Positions 41,036 through 50,439 of a stretch of 64,000 nucleotides of DNA are shown here, piece by piece. The translations under genes and the position numbers were made by a program. The stretch is from the NCBI RefSeq assembly GCF_004402705.1, contig NZ_SOFM01000010.1:183434-247433 (forward strand), in the 5' to 3' direction. Under the pieces are notes generated by a model. That model was not told the origin of the DNA and did no database searches. It worked only from the letters and a program-made list of their open reading frames with translations. Position 1 is the first letter of the stretch. Each line of letters opens with the position of its first letter. Origin of the DNA: Cryobacterium mannosilyticum (GTDB lineage: Bacteria > Actinomycetota > Actinomycetes > Actinomycetales > Microbacteriaceae).

Positions 41036-42648
41036 CAGTGGCTCACCGCCTCCTTCTCGGCGCCGACGCCGGTGAGCGAACGCACCTCCATTTCGACCTG
41101 CTTGGCCTCGTCGCGTGGAACCTTGTCCAGCACGGTGCCGAGCCAGCCGAGCACGAACGCGAGCGGGATGGAGATCAGGCCCGGGTTGCTGAGCGGGAAG
41201 ATGGCGAAGTCGGCGCCGGGGATCATCGACGTCGGTGAACCGGAGACGACCGGGGACAGCGCGATCAGGAGGATGGCCGAGGACAGTCCGCCGTACATGC
41301 TCCACACGGCGCCCTGGGTGCTGAACTTCTTCCAGAACAGCGAGTAGAGAATGGTGGGCAGGTTGGCGGAGGCCGCCACGGCGAACGCCAGGGCCACCAG
41401 GAACGCCACGTTCTGACCGTTGGCGCCGATGCCACCGATGATCGCGACGATGCCGATGATGATCACGGTGCGGCGGGCCACCTTGACCTCGTCCTCCGGA
41501 CGGGCCTTGCCCTTCTTGAAGACGCTCGCGTAGATGTCGTGGGCGAAGGATGCCGCGGCAGTGATCGTGAGGCCGGCCACAACGGCGAGGATCGTCGCGA
41601 ACGCGACCGCGGAGATCAGGCCGAGCAGCACGGGCCCGCCGAGCTCGAAGGCCAGCAGCGGGGCCGCGGAGTTGACGCCACCCGGGGAAGCGAGGATGCG
41701 GTCGGCGCCGATCAGTGCCGCCGCGCCGTAGCCCAGAACCAGGGTGAAGATGTAGAACCCGCCGATGAGCCAGATCGCCCACACAACCGAGCGACGAGCC
41801 TCCTTGGCCGTCGGAACGGTGTAGAAGCGCATCAGCACGTGCGGCAGCGCCGCGGTGCCGAGAACCAGCGCCAGGGCCAGGGAGATGAAGTCGAGCTGGG
41901 TGATGTCGGACAGGCCGTACTTCAAACCGGGGTTGAGGATCTCGGGGTTGCCCGCGGTCTCCACGGCGTGGTCGAGCAGGGTCGAGAGGTTGAAGCCGTG
42001 CAGCGCCAGCGTCCACACGGTCATCACGGCGGCGCCGGCGATGAGCAGAACGGCCTTGATGATCTGCACCCAGGTGGTGCCCTTCATCCCGCCGATGAGC
42101 ACGTAGACGATCATCAGGGTGCCGACGATGGTGATCACGACGGACTGGCCGACCTTGTCGTTGATGCCGAGCAGCAGCGAGACGAGCCCGCCCGCTCCGG
42201 CCATCTGGGCCAGGAGGTAGAAGAAGCAGACGACCAGGGTGGTGATCGCGGCCGCGATCCGCACCGGACGCTGCTTCAGTCGGAAGGAGAGCACATCCGC
42301 CATCGTGTACTTGCCGGTGTTGCGCAGCAGCTCGGCGACGAGCAGGAGCGCGACGAGCCAGGCCACGAGGAAGCCGATGGAATACATGAAGCCGTCGTAG
42401 CCGGTGATGGCGATGGCTCCGACGATGCCGAGGAACGAGGCTGCGGAGAGGTAGTCGCCGGCGATGGCGGTACCGTTCTGGCCGCCGGTGAAGGAGCGGC
42501 CGGCCGCGTAGTAGTCGGCCGCGGTCTTGTTGTTGCGGCTGGCCCGCAGAACGATGATCAGCGTGATGGCGACGAACGCGCCGAAGATGCTGATGTTGAG
42601 AACCGGGTTACCCGGGGACGATGCCGCGGCGGCGAGGTGGATGTTCAC
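41035..42648 (-). CDS. actP: Cation/acetate symporter (SSS family)
   Basis: A 537-residue sodium:solute symporter, about 13 helices. ISIFGAFVAITLIIVLRASR begins the first helix, then YYAAGRSFTGGQNGTAIAGD and YLSAASFLGIVGAIAITGYD, the SSS family signature, and later GTAALPHVLMRFYTV. ActP/MctC-type carriers import acetate and related monocarboxylates. It lies between the DUF485 partner (4-base overlap) and acs (1-base overlap), so the three are translationally coupled. Confidence 0.92.
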   Translation of the reverse strand: MNIHLAAAASSPGNPVLNISIFGAFVAITLIIVLRASRNNKTAADYYAAGRSFTGGQNGTAIAGDYLSAASFLGIVGAIAITGYDGFMYSIGFLVAWLVALLLVAELLRNTGKYTMADVLSFRLKQRPVRIAAAITTLVVCFFYLLAQMAGAGGLVSLLLGINDKVGQSVVITIVGTLMIVYVLIGGMKGTTWVQIIKAVLLIAGAAVMTVWTLALHGFNLSTLLDHAVETAGNPEILNPGLKYGLSDITQLDFISLALALVLGTAALPHVLMRFYTVPTAKEARRSVVWAIWLIGGFYIFTLVLGYGAAALIGADRILASPGGVNSAAPLLAFELGGPVLLGLISAVAFATILAVVAGLTITAAASFAHDIYASVFKKGKARPEDEVKVARRTVIIIGIVAIIGGIGANGQNVAFLVALAFAVAASANLPTILYSLFWKKFSTQGAVWSMYGGLSSAILLIALSPVVSGSPTSMIPGADFAIFPLSNPGLISIPLAFVLGWLGTVLDKVPRDEAKQVEMEVRSLTGVGAEKEAVSH

Positions 42649-43019
42649 TTGGACTCCTTCGTGGCTGCGGCGAGCGGGCCCTCGATCTCATGACGGATGC
42701 CTGCGGCGATCGGGTCGAGCCGGCGGCCCGCGTAGCTGACGTACCAGGTGGTGATCGCGAAGGTGCTCACGATCTGAGCCAGGCCGAGCAGCAGTCCGAT
42801 GTTGATGCTGCCGAACACCTTGGTCGACATGAAGTCGTGGGCGTAGCCGGCCAGCAGCACGTAGGCCAAGTACCAGAGCAGGAATGCAATGGCCACGGGG
42901 AAAACGAAGCTGCGGTGGCGTTTGCGCAGTTCCTGAAACTCGGCTGATTCCTGCACTCGGTGGAAGGCTTCCGCGGGAATGACCGCGTCGACTTCCTCTT
43001 CCAGGGCGACATTGCCCAT
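42645..43019 (-). CDS. DUF485 (YjcH-like) membrane protein
   Basis: A 124-residue protein with two membrane helices (SFVFPVAIAFLLWYLAYVLL and INIGLLLGLAQIVSTFAITT) and the DUF485 motif FQELRKRHRSF. It commonly precedes actP and is thought to assist the symporter. First gene of the acetate operon; its promoter lies in the divergent gap 43020-43197 opposite the sensor kinase. Confidence 0.88.
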   Translation of the reverse strand: MGNVALEEEVDAVIPAEAFHRVQESAEFQELRKRHRSFVFPVAIAFLLWYLAYVLLAGYAHDFMSTKVFGSINIGLLLGLAQIVSTFAITTWYVSYAGRRLDPIAAGIRHEIEGPLAAATKESK

Positions 43020-43197
43020 GATTTTCTCCTCTTCATTGATAGAGCATTCATACGAACCGGTGGTCTGGTGCGATGCCGATCACTCTCCCGCACGCCCCGA
43101 GCTGCGGCGAGCAACCGACCCGGTTCCATCGCCGAGCGGCGGTCACCCTGCGCCGAACGGCGGATTGCCCCGAAGCGTGCCGGTTAGTGTTAGCACC

Positions 43198-44391
43198 ATG
43201 CCCGAGTCGCCGTTGCTCGCCGTGGTCGTCGTTGGCGTGGTCGTCATCACTTTGACGATCGCGGTCGTCGGCGCCGTGGGCTTCAGGCTGCTCAGGTCCT
43301 GGCGGGAACTCGGCACGGACGCCGAGCAGGCCACCTACACGACGCTGCACTCCGCGTCGCTGGCCGGCAAGCATCTGCGCAACGGGCTGGAGCCCGCCGG
43401 CGCCGCGAAGGCCGGTCGGCATCTGCGCGGTCTGCTGGGCTGCGAGGCGCTGGCCATCACGGATGTCTCGGGCCTGCTGGCCTGGGACGGCGCCGGGGAG
43501 GAGCACCGTGGCGGGGCCATCGATCTCGCCTCGAAGGTGCTGGCCACCGGTCGACCCCAGGTGGTTCGCGAGGCGGTGCCCCACGACGCCAAGCTGAAGG
43601 AGGCCGTCGTCGCGCCGATCCGTTCCGGCTCCCGCATCGTGGGCACGGTCGTCGCCTACGCACCCCGGGTCAAGCCGGGCCTCGTGCGCGCGACTGGCGA
43701 GGTGGCGGACTGGGTGGCCGCCCAGGTGGAACTGGCCGAGCTGCAGTCCTCCCGCACTCTCCTGATGGAGGCCGAGGTGCGCGCCCTGCGAGCCCAGATC
43801 AGCCCGCACTTCATCTACAACTCCCTCAATGCCATCGCGTCCTTCATCAACACCGACCCGGCCAAGGCCCGCGACCTGGTTCTGGAGTTCGCGGACTTCA
43901 CCCGGTACTCGTTTCGCCGGCACGGGGATTTCACCACCGTCGCCGAGGAGCTGGGCTGCATCGAGCACTACCTGAAGCTCGAACGGGCCCGATTCGGCGA
44001 CCGGCTGCAGGTCACCCTGACCATCGCTCCCGAGGTGCTGAGCACCGTCATTCCCTTTCTCAGCCTGCAGCCGCTGGTCGAGAACGCGGTGCGCCACGGG
44101 CTGGACGACAAGGAGGGCGTCGGTCACATTGCCATCGCGGCCCAGGTGGCCGGCGCCTTCGTGGAGGTGACGATCGAGGACGACGGCGTAGGGATCGAGC
44201 CGGAGCACCTGCGCTCCGTGCTCGCCGGGTACAGCGCCAGCGACCACGTCGGTCTCCGCAACGTCGATTCCCGCCTGCGCCAGGTCTACGGCGACGACCA
44301 CGGCCTCGTGATCGACACCGCCCCCGGCGCCGGCACCCTGATCACCCTGCGGGTGCCGAAATCCCAGCCCCGACCTGACCTCGCTTCGTGA
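43198..44391 (+). CDS. LytS-like sensor histidine kinase
   Basis: A 397-residue kinase. One N-terminal membrane helix (LAVVVVGVVVITLTIAVVGA) is followed by a GAF-like segment (LLGCEALAITDVSGLLAW). The His_kinase phosphoacceptor box is RAQISPHFIYNSLNAIASFI, and the HATPase domain has LQPLVENAVRHGL (N-box), DDGVGIE and GLRNVDSRL. This is the LytS/YehU type. It is divergent from the acetate operon and upstream of a LytTR regulator and a symporter, suggesting that it senses acetate, pyruvate or another monocarboxylate. The ATG at 43198 has no ribosome-binding site. Confidence 0.9.
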   Translation: MPESPLLAVVVVGVVVITLTIAVVGAVGFRLLRSWRELGTDAEQATYTTLHSASLAGKHLRNGLEPAGAAKAGRHLRGLLGCEALAITDVSGLLAWDGAGEEHRGGAIDLASKVLATGRPQVVREAVPHDAKLKEAVVAPIRSGSRIVGTVVAYAPRVKPGLVRATGEVADWVAAQVELAELQSSRTLLMEAEVRALRAQISPHFIYNSLNAIASFINTDPAKARDLVLEFADFTRYSFRRHGDFTTVAEELGCIEHYLKLERARFGDRLQVTLTIAPEVLSTVIPFLSLQPLVENAVRHGLDDKEGVGHIAIAAQVAGAFVEVTIEDDGVGIEPEHLRSVLAGYSASDHVGLRNVDSRLRQVYGDDHGLVIDTAPGAGTLITLRVPKSQPRPDLAS

Positions 44392-44423
44392 CCGGCGCAC
44401 CCCGTGCCTGAGAGACTGGCGTC

Positions 44424-45146
44424 ATGATCAGTGTCCTCATCGCCGATGACGAGCTCCCGGCCCTCGACGAGCTTGCGTTCCTGCTCGGCCGAGATGAACG
44501 GGTGGGCACCATTCACCGCGCCTCGTCGGGATCGGAGGCGCTGCGCATCCTCGATCACGAGCGCGTCGATGCACTGTTCCTCGACATCCACATGCCCGGG
44601 CTGTCCGGTCTCGACATCGCCCATGCGGTGTCTCGCTCCGCCGGGTCCCCGGCCGTGGTCTTCGTCACCGCCGACGAGGACCACGCCGTGAAGGCCTTCG
44701 AACTGGCCGCGGTCGACTACCTGCTCAAGCCCGTGCGCGCCGAACGGCTCGCCAAGTCGGTGGCCAGGGTGATCGAGACCCTCGCGATGGCCGAGACCAC
44801 CCCGCCGACGCTCATCACCGTGGATCTCGGCGGACTGAAGAAGATGATCCGCCGTGACGAGGTTCGCTACGTGCAGGCCCAGGGCGACTATGCCCGGTTG
44901 CACACCGACGAATCGAGCTACCTCATCCGGGTTCCGCTCGCCGACCTGGAGAAACAGTGGGCCGATGCCGGGTTCCTCCGCATCCACCGCTCCTATCTGG
45001 TCTCGATGTCGCACATCACCCAGGCGAAACTGGGTGCCGCCCGGCCGACCATCGTCACCAACGGGGCGGAACTGCCCGTGAGCCGAAGGCACCTGCCGGA
45101 CCTTCGAGAGAAGCTCGAGGCCACCAGAATCCGGCCGTCGTCATGA
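44424..45146 (+). CDS. LytR/AlgR-family response regulator (LytTR)
   Basis: A 240-residue regulator. The receiver domain has the acidic pair in IADDELP, the phosphorylated Asp in DALFLDIHMPG and the Lys in YLLKPV. The C-terminal LytTR DNA-binding domain has VRYVQAQGDYARLHTDESSY and FLRIHRSYLVSMSHI. It works with the kinase 32 bases upstream, and probably activates the downstream small membrane protein/symporter pair and possibly the divergent acetate operon. The start MISVLIADDE is standard. Confidence 0.92.
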   Translation: MISVLIADDELPALDELAFLLGRDERVGTIHRASSGSEALRILDHERVDALFLDIHMPGLSGLDIAHAVSRSAGSPAVVFVTADEDHAVKAFELAAVDYLLKPVRAERLAKSVARVIETLAMAETTPPTLITVDLGGLKKMIRRDEVRYVQAQGDYARLHTDESSYLIRVPLADLEKQWADAGFLRIHRSYLVSMSHITQAKLGAARPTIVTNGAELPVSRRHLPDLREKLEATRIRPSS

Positions 45147-45550
45147 CGCCGGAGCCTCCCGCCGGGGCGGGCCCCGGCGCACCGATCCCGCCGCGCCGGG
45201 TCAGGGTCACGGCGCCCATCGCCCAGGCCCGGCGCGCACCCGGCCGCCCGGTGGCCGGCGCGGTCGCCGAGCTGTCCGAGGTGGGCCAGGTGTATGTGCG
45301 TTCCCTGATCCGCTCGCAGCTGCTCCTCGCGGTGGTCGTCGCCGTCGGGTTCCTCCTCATTCTGCTGGCCTTTCCCTTGCTGATCGCGTACGTGCCGGGT
45401 CTGGATCAGGCCGAGTTCCTCGGGGTGCCCTTTTCCTGGCTGGCGCTCGGCGTCGGCGTGTACCCGATCATCCTGCTGAGCGCGTGGCTGCACGTGCGGG
45501 CCGCGGCCCGCAACGAGGCCAGGTACCTCGCCCTGGTCGACGGCGCATGA
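45143..45550 (+). CDS. Small membrane protein, symporter partner
   Basis: A 135-residue protein with a proline-rich N-terminus (residues 1-40) and two membrane helices (LLLAVVVAVGFLLILLAFPL and FSWLALGVGVYPIILLSAWL). It overlaps both the regulator stop and the next start by four bases. In position and topology it parallels the DUF485 partner of actP, so it probably assists the symporter that follows (inference). Confidence 0.75.
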   Translation: MTPEPPAGAGPGAPIPPRRVRVTAPIAQARRAPGRPVAGAVAELSEVGQVYVRSLIRSQLLLAVVVAVGFLLILLAFPLLIAYVPGLDQAEFLGVPFSWLALGVGVYPIILLSAWLHVRAAARNEARYLALVDGA

Positions 45551-47031
45551 ACGCCTGGGCGGGCTACGCGGCCCTGATCGGGCTGTTCACCGTGACGGCG
45601 GGGATCGGCTTCTACGGCCTCCGCATCTCGCGCACCACCGAGGACTTCTACGTGGCCTCCCGCACGGTGCGGCCGTGGTGGAACGCCTCCGCCATCGGCG
45701 GAGAGTACCTCTCGGCCGCCAGCTACCTCGGCGTCGCCGGGCTCATCCTCATCTCCGGGTCGGATGCGCTCTGGTTCCCCATCGGCTACACCGCCGGCTA
45801 CCTGATGCTGCTCCTGTTCGTGGCGGCGCCGCTGCGCCGGTCGGGCGCGTACACGATCCCCGACTTCACCGAGGCGAGGCTGGAGTCGGTGGCGGCGCGA
45901 CGAGTGACGAGCGCTCTGGTGGTGATGGTGGGCTGGTTCTACATCGTGCCCCAACTGCACGGCGCCGCACTGACCATGAGCATCGCCACCGGGTTGCCGT
46001 CGTGGGTCGGCTCCGTGGCGGTCGCCGTCGTCGTCTGCGTCACGGTGGTGACCGGCGGGATGCGGTCGATCACCTTCGTGCAGGCGTTCCAGTTCTGGCT
46101 CAAGTTCACGGCGATCGCCCTACCGATCGTGTTGATCCTGATCATCATGGGCAACTCGGGACTCTCGGTCGCGGCGGTGGCCGAGCCGTTCGCATCCGCC
46201 CCGGCCACCTCCCCCGTGGCCGACGCCTACCGGGACATCTCGCTGGTCGTCGCCCTATTGTTCGGCACGCTGGGCCTGCCGCACGTGCTGGTGCGCTTCT
46301 ACACGAACCCCGACGGACCCTCCGCCCGCCGCACGACCCTGATCGTGATCGGGCTCCTGTCGGTCTTCTACCTGTTCCCCACCGTGTACGGAGTGCTCGG
46401 GCGTGCGTTCACCCCCGACATCGCCACCGGCGGCACACCGGATGCGCTGGTGTTGCTTCTGCCCGGACGGCTGGTTCCCGGCCTGGCCGGGGATGTCCTC
46501 ACCGCTCTTGTGATCGCCGGGGCGTTCGCCGCGTTCCTCTCGACCACGTCGGGGCTCGTGGTCTCCATCGCCGGGGTGATCAGCCAGGACGTGCTCGGCG
46601 GACGCGTGCTCGGCTTCCGCGTCGCCGCCGTGTTCTCCACCCTGGTGCCGCTCGGCGTCGCGCTGCTCACCGATTCGATGCAGCTGGCCGGGAGCGTCGG
46701 CCTGGTCTTCGCCTTCACGGCGTCGACGATCTGTCCCCTGCTGCTGCTGGGCATCTGGTGGCGCGGTCTCACCGACGCGGGTGCGATCGCCGGGATGCTC
46801 GCCGGCGCCGCGCTCTGCGGCGGGGCGATCGTGGCCGGCCGGGTGCTGGGGCCCCTGGCCGGGCCGGGCCAGGAGCTGTTGGCGCAGCCCGCCGCATGGA
46901 CGGTGCCGGCGGCCTTCGCCGTGATGGTGGGCGTCTCGCTGCTCACCCGAGGCCGCCGCCCGGGCGGCATCACGAAGATCATGACCCGCCTCCACGCGCC
47001 CGAGCGCCAGCTGCCCGCCCCCACCCGCTGA
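45547..47031 (+). CDS. Sodium:solute symporter (acetate/monocarboxylate type)
   Basis: A 494-residue SSS-family carrier, about 13 helices. TEDFYVASRTVRPWWNASAI and GGEYLSAASYLGVAGLILIS are the family signature; GTLGLPHVLVRFYTNPDG matches the acetate-permease subgroup. Its start overlaps the upstream small protein by four bases, making a kinase-regulator-partner-symporter operon. It is a second, differently regulated carrier next to actP. Substrate probably acetate, pyruvate or lactate. Confidence 0.9.
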   Translation: MNAWAGYAALIGLFTVTAGIGFYGLRISRTTEDFYVASRTVRPWWNASAIGGEYLSAASYLGVAGLILISGSDALWFPIGYTAGYLMLLLFVAAPLRRSGAYTIPDFTEARLESVAARRVTSALVVMVGWFYIVPQLHGAALTMSIATGLPSWVGSVAVAVVVCVTVVTGGMRSITFVQAFQFWLKFTAIALPIVLILIIMGNSGLSVAAVAEPFASAPATSPVADAYRDISLVVALLFGTLGLPHVLVRFYTNPDGPSARRTTLIVIGLLSVFYLFPTVYGVLGRAFTPDIATGGTPDALVLLLPGRLVPGLAGDVLTALVIAGAFAAFLSTTSGLVVSIAGVISQDVLGGRVLGFRVAAVFSTLVPLGVALLTDSMQLAGSVGLVFAFTASTICPLLLLGIWWRGLTDAGAIAGMLAGAALCGGAIVAGRVLGPLAGPGQELLAQPAAWTVPAAFAVMVGVSLLTRGRRPGGITKIMTRLHAPERQLPAPTR

Positions 47032-47084
47032 CCCGCCCGGTGGTCGAGCCCCGGATGAGATCCCTTGAGCCGGGCGGTAACGCA

Positions 47085-47116
47085 AAACGCGCGCACCCCG
47101 AAGGACGCGCGCGTTT
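47085..47116. terminator. Bidirectional terminator between symporter and der
   Basis: AAACGCGCGC and GCGCGCGTTT form a 10-bp stem around a 12-base loop, with the A and T ends giving both strands a short U-run. It separates convergent operons. Confidence 0.65.
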
Positions 47117-47131
47117 CGCTCGAACAACTCC

Positions 47132-48646
47132 CTAGCGCTTGCGCTTCTCGCGCACGCGCATGCTGATGTTGATCGGGCTTCCCACGAAGCCGTAGGTCTC
47201 GCGCAGGCGGCGCTGGATGAACCGGCGGTAGCCCGGGTCGAGGAACCCGGTGGTGAAGATGACGAAGGTCGGCGGGCGGCTGGAGGCCTGGGTGCCGAAC
47301 AGGATGCGCGGCTGCTTGCCGCTGCGCACGGGGTGCGGGTGCTCGGCGGCGAGTTCGGCGAGGAACGCGTTGAACTTGCCGGTGGCGATGCGGGTGTCCC
47401 ACGCCTCGAGCGCGGTCTCCAGCGCCGGAACGAGCTTCTCCATGTGGCGGCCGGTCTTGGCCGAGATGTTCACGCGCGGAGCCCAGGCCACGTGGGCGAG
47501 GTCCTGCTCGATCTCACGCTCCAGGTAGCGGCGACGGTCGTCGTCGATCTGGTCCCACTTGTTGAACGCGAGCACCAGCGCACGGCCGGACTCGAGCACG
47601 AGGTCGATCACGCGCACGTCCTGCTCGCTGATTACCTCGGTGACGTCGATGAGCACGACGGCGACCTCGGCCTTTTCGAGGGCGGCGCTCGTGCGGAGCG
47701 AGGCGTAGAAGTCGGCGCCCTGCGAGAGGTGCACGCGGCGACGGATGCCGGCGGTGTCGACGAAGCGCCACACCCTGCCGCCGAGCTCGACCTGCTCGTC
47801 GACCGGGTCGCGGGTGGTGCCGGCGAGCTCGTTGACGACAACGCGCTCCTCGCCGACGACCTTGTTCAGCAGGCTGGACTTGCCCACGTTCGGGCGGCCG
47901 AGGATGGCCACGCGGCGGGGGCCGCCGACCTCCTGCTTGGCGACGGCGGAGATTTCGGGGAGCTTTTCGAGGATCGCGTCGAGCAGGTCGGCGACGCCGC
48001 GACCGTGCAGCGCGGAGACCGGCCACGGCTGGCCGAGGCCGAGCGCCCACAGGCTGGCCGCTTCGGGCTCCTGGCGGATGTCGTCGACCTTGTTGGCGAC
48101 GAGGAAGACCGGCCGGCCGGCCTTGCGCAGCAGGCGCACGACGGCCTCGTCGGTGGAGGTCGGTCCCACGTTCGCGTCGACGACGAACATGACGACGTCG
48201 CAGAGTTCGATGGCCAGTTCGGCCTGGGCGGCGACGGATGCGTCGATGCCCTTGGCGTCGGGCTCCCAGCCGCCGGTGTCGACGAGGCTGAACTTGCGTT
48301 CGTGCCATTCGCCCTTGTAGGTGACGCGGTCGCGGGTGACACCGGGGGTGTCCTCCACGACGGCCTCACGGCGGCCGAGGATGCGGTTCACCAGTGCGGA
48401 CTTGCCCACGTTCGGGCGGCCGACAATGGCGATCACCGGCAGGGCCGGCAGGTACTGGATGGCGTCGGGGTCGTCCGTCACAGAGTCGAGAACGTCGAAG
48501 TCCTCGTCGTCGAGCTCGTACTCGTCGAGTCCGGTGCGGAGGGCGGCGGCGCGCCGGGTGACCAGGTCTTCATCGAGGTCGTCCAGTCGTGAGACCAGTT
48601 CCGTGTCGATGGCTGGGATCGTGTCGTCGAAGTCGTTGTTATTCAT
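47132..48646 (-). CDS. der: Ribosome biogenesis GTPase Der (EngA)
   Basis: A 504-residue protein with two tandem GTPase domains and a C-terminal KH-like domain. The first G1 is GRPNVGKSALVNRI, with DTPGVTRDRV and NKVDD; the second is GRPNVGKSSLLNKV, with AGTTRDPVDE and NKWDQ. Der matures the 50S subunit. About 65 acidic residues precede the first domain, an extension common in actinobacteria. Its start overlaps the cmk stop by four bases. Last gene of the housekeeping cluster. Confidence 0.95.
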   Translation of the reverse strand: MNNNDFDDTIPAIDTELVSRLDDLDEDLVTRRAAALRTGLDEYELDDEDFDVLDSVTDDPDAIQYLPALPVIAIVGRPNVGKSALVNRILGRREAVVEDTPGVTRDRVTYKGEWHERKFSLVDTGGWEPDAKGIDASVAAQAELAIELCDVVMFVVDANVGPTSTDEAVVRLLRKAGRPVFLVANKVDDIRQEPEAASLWALGLGQPWPVSALHGRGVADLLDAILEKLPEISAVAKQEVGGPRRVAILGRPNVGKSSLLNKVVGEERVVVNELAGTTRDPVDEQVELGGRVWRFVDTAGIRRRVHLSQGADFYASLRTSAALEKAEVAVVLIDVTEVISEQDVRVIDLVLESGRALVLAFNKWDQIDDDRRRYLEREIEQDLAHVAWAPRVNISAKTGRHMEKLVPALETALEAWDTRIATGKFNAFLAELAAEHPHPVRSGKQPRILFGTQASSRPPTFVIFTTGFLDPGYRRFIQRRLRETYGFVGSPINISMRVREKRKR

Positions 48647-49329
48647 GCGAGTTCCTCGCGGCGTGTATTGATGACATCGATGACCGCGTCAATGGTCTGG
48701 TCGAAGTCGAGATGGGTGGAGTCGACGGTGATCACACCGTCTGCGGCGCTCATGAATTCGACTACCTGGGAGTCAGCGCGATCCCTCGATCGCAACTGTT
48801 CTGCCACGGTTTCAGCCGATTGGGTCGATATTTCCGCAGAGCGCCTAACCATTCTAGCCTCTTCGGATGCGGTAAGGAGAATGCGCACCTCCGCCTCGGG
48901 GGCCACGACGGTGGTGATGTCCCGTCCTTCGATCACCACGCCGGTGCGCGGGGAGCCGGCGGCGATGGTGCGGAACAGTTTCGTGAGGTAGCTGCGCACC
49001 TCGGGAATGTGGGCCACGGCGCTCACCGCGGCCGACACCTCCGGCTCCCGGATCAAGTCGGTGACGACGGTGTCGCCCACCTGCACGTAGTACCGGTCGG
49101 GTTCGATTCCGATCGAGTAGTCGAAGCCGCCGAGCGCGGCGATGACCGTCGGTGCGTCGGCCGGGTCGATCTTCTTCGAGAGCACGTACCAGGCCAGGGC
49201 CCGGTAGGCGGCGCCGGTGTCGAGGTAGTCGAAGCCGAGCCGGCGGGCGACGGCGCGGCTGACGCTGGACTTGCCGCTGCCGGCCGGCCCGTCGATCGCG
49301 ACGAGGTGGGGGCGGGAATGACGTCCCAT
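48643..49329 (-). CDS. cmk: Cytidylate kinase
   Basis: A 228-residue (d)CMP kinase. P-loop AIDGPAGSGKSSVSRAVARR, then YLDTGAAYRAL (substrate site) and VIEGRDITTVVAPEAEV, the Cmk signature. It phosphorylates CMP/dCMP for nucleotide salvage. The ATG at 49329 lies four bases after the tyrA stop; a TTG at 49344 is an alternative that overlaps tyrA. Coupled to der downstream. Confidence 0.93.
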   Translation of the reverse strand: MGRHSRPHLVAIDGPAGSGKSSVSRAVARRLGFDYLDTGAAYRALAWYVLSKKIDPADAPTVIAALGGFDYSIGIEPDRYYVQVGDTVVTDLIREPEVSAAVSAVAHIPEVRSYLTKLFRTIAAGSPRTGVVIEGRDITTVVAPEAEVRILLTASEEARMVRRSAEISTQSAETVAEQLRSRDRADSQVVEFMSAADGVITVDSTHLDFDQTIDAVIDVINTRREELA

Positions 49330-49333
49330 AGTT

Positions 49334-50416
49334 CTAACCAGCAATCCGCCAGCCGCGGGCGGCCAGCTCTTCGGTGAGGCGGGAAACCGCTTCGGGGAGA
49401 ACGGAAATTTCGGCCAGGCCCAGTTGGGCGCCCGGCGAGTGTTCGAGCCGGAGGTCTTCGAGGTTCACGCCGACCTCACCGATCTCGGCCAGCAGCCGGG
49501 CCAGCTGGCCCGGGGTGTCGTCGACCATCACGCTCAGCGACACGAACCGGCGGTCCTGGCCGTGCTTGCCGGGCAGCCGGGCCACCCCGGCGTTGCCGCC
49601 GGCGAGTTCCTCGGCGACCTTGCGCCGTGCGCCGGGCGCGGCCGGGTCGGCGAGGGCGTCGATGAACCGGTCGAGGTCGTCGCGGTAGGCGAGCAGGATG
49701 TCCCGCACGGGCTGGGCGTTCGCGCCGAGGATCTGCACCCACAGTTCGGGGTCGCTGGCCGCGACCCGGGTCACGTCGCGCAGGCCCTGGCCGGCGAGGT
49801 TGAGGGCGGAGGCGGGGGCATCCGTCAACCGGCGGGCCATGATCGTGGAGACGACCTGGGGAACGTGGGAGATCAGGGCGACGCCGCGGTCGTGCTCTTC
49901 GGGGGTCATCTCGACCAGGATCGCGCCGAGGTCGAGGATGAGGTCGTCGATCGCGGTGGCCTGCTGGTAGCTGATCGCGTCGTGCGCGGCGACGACCCAG
50001 GGCCGGCCGACGAACAGGTCGGCGCGGCCGGCGAGGGGTCCCCCGCGTTCACGGCCGGCCAGCGGGTGACCGCCGATGTAGCGGGACACGTCGGCGCCGC
50101 AGGCCGTGAGCTCGGCGAGGGGCGCGAGTTTGACGCTGGCGACATCCGTCACGATCGCCTGCGGGAACGCCTCCAGCTCGCGGGCGACGATCTCGGCGGT
50201 CACGTCGGGGGGAACGCAGACGACGATCAGCTGGGGTGCGTCGCCGGGGGCGGCGGCGCGGCCGGCGCCGTAGTCGACGGCGATGCTCAGGTTGGTCGGC
50301 GACGCGTCGGCGAGGATCACGTCGATGCCCCGGTTGCGCAGGCCGAGGCCGATGCTGGTGCCCAGCAGGCCCGCGCCGACGACGCGCACCGGTCCGATCA
50401 GTCGACTCTCGACCAT
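49334..50416 (-). CDS. tyrA: Prephenate dehydrogenase
   Basis: A 360-residue NAD-dependent enzyme of tyrosine synthesis. The Rossmann motif is VRVVGAGLLGTSIGLGLRNR near the N-terminus; the catalytic-domain GGHPLAGRERGG and the Pro-Glu region VEMTPEEHDRGVALISHVPQ follow. A C-terminal ACT domain (VSLSVMVDDTPGQLARLLAE) probably senses tyrosine. It lies 23 bases downstream of the pseudouridine synthase gene. Confidence 0.93.
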   Translation of the reverse strand: MVESRLIGPVRVVGAGLLGTSIGLGLRNRGIDVILADASPTNLSIAVDYGAGRAAAPGDAPQLIVVCVPPDVTAEIVARELEAFPQAIVTDVASVKLAPLAELTACGADVSRYIGGHPLAGRERGGPLAGRADLFVGRPWVVAAHDAISYQQATAIDDLILDLGAILVEMTPEEHDRGVALISHVPQVVSTIMARRLTDAPASALNLAGQGLRDVTRVAASDPELWVQILGANAQPVRDILLAYRDDLDRFIDALADPAAPGARRKVAEELAGGNAGVARLPGKHGQDRRFVSLSVMVDDTPGQLARLLAEIGEVGVNLEDLRLEHSPGAQLGLAEISVLPEAVSRLTEELAARGWRIAG

Positions 50417-50439
50417 GGTGGTTCTCCTGGTGTTCGGAA

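Noticed and set aside
39266..41347. A 693-codon plus-strand frame opposite acs
   Set aside because: Antisense shadow typical of high-GC genes; composition is His/Arg/Val-rich with no motifs, while the minus strand carries a complete acs.
39059..42016. A single 985-codon open frame spanning acs and the symporter
   Set aside because: Only the part from 41035 downward is acetyl-CoA synthetase. The upstream part is an Arg/Gly-rich shadow of the symporter gene in another frame, and the two real genes overlap by one base.
42979..44391. A longer sensor kinase starting at 42979
   Set aside because: The added N-terminus overlaps the divergent DUF485 gene and is Arg/Pro-rich without domains. The ATG at 43198 directly precedes the membrane helix.
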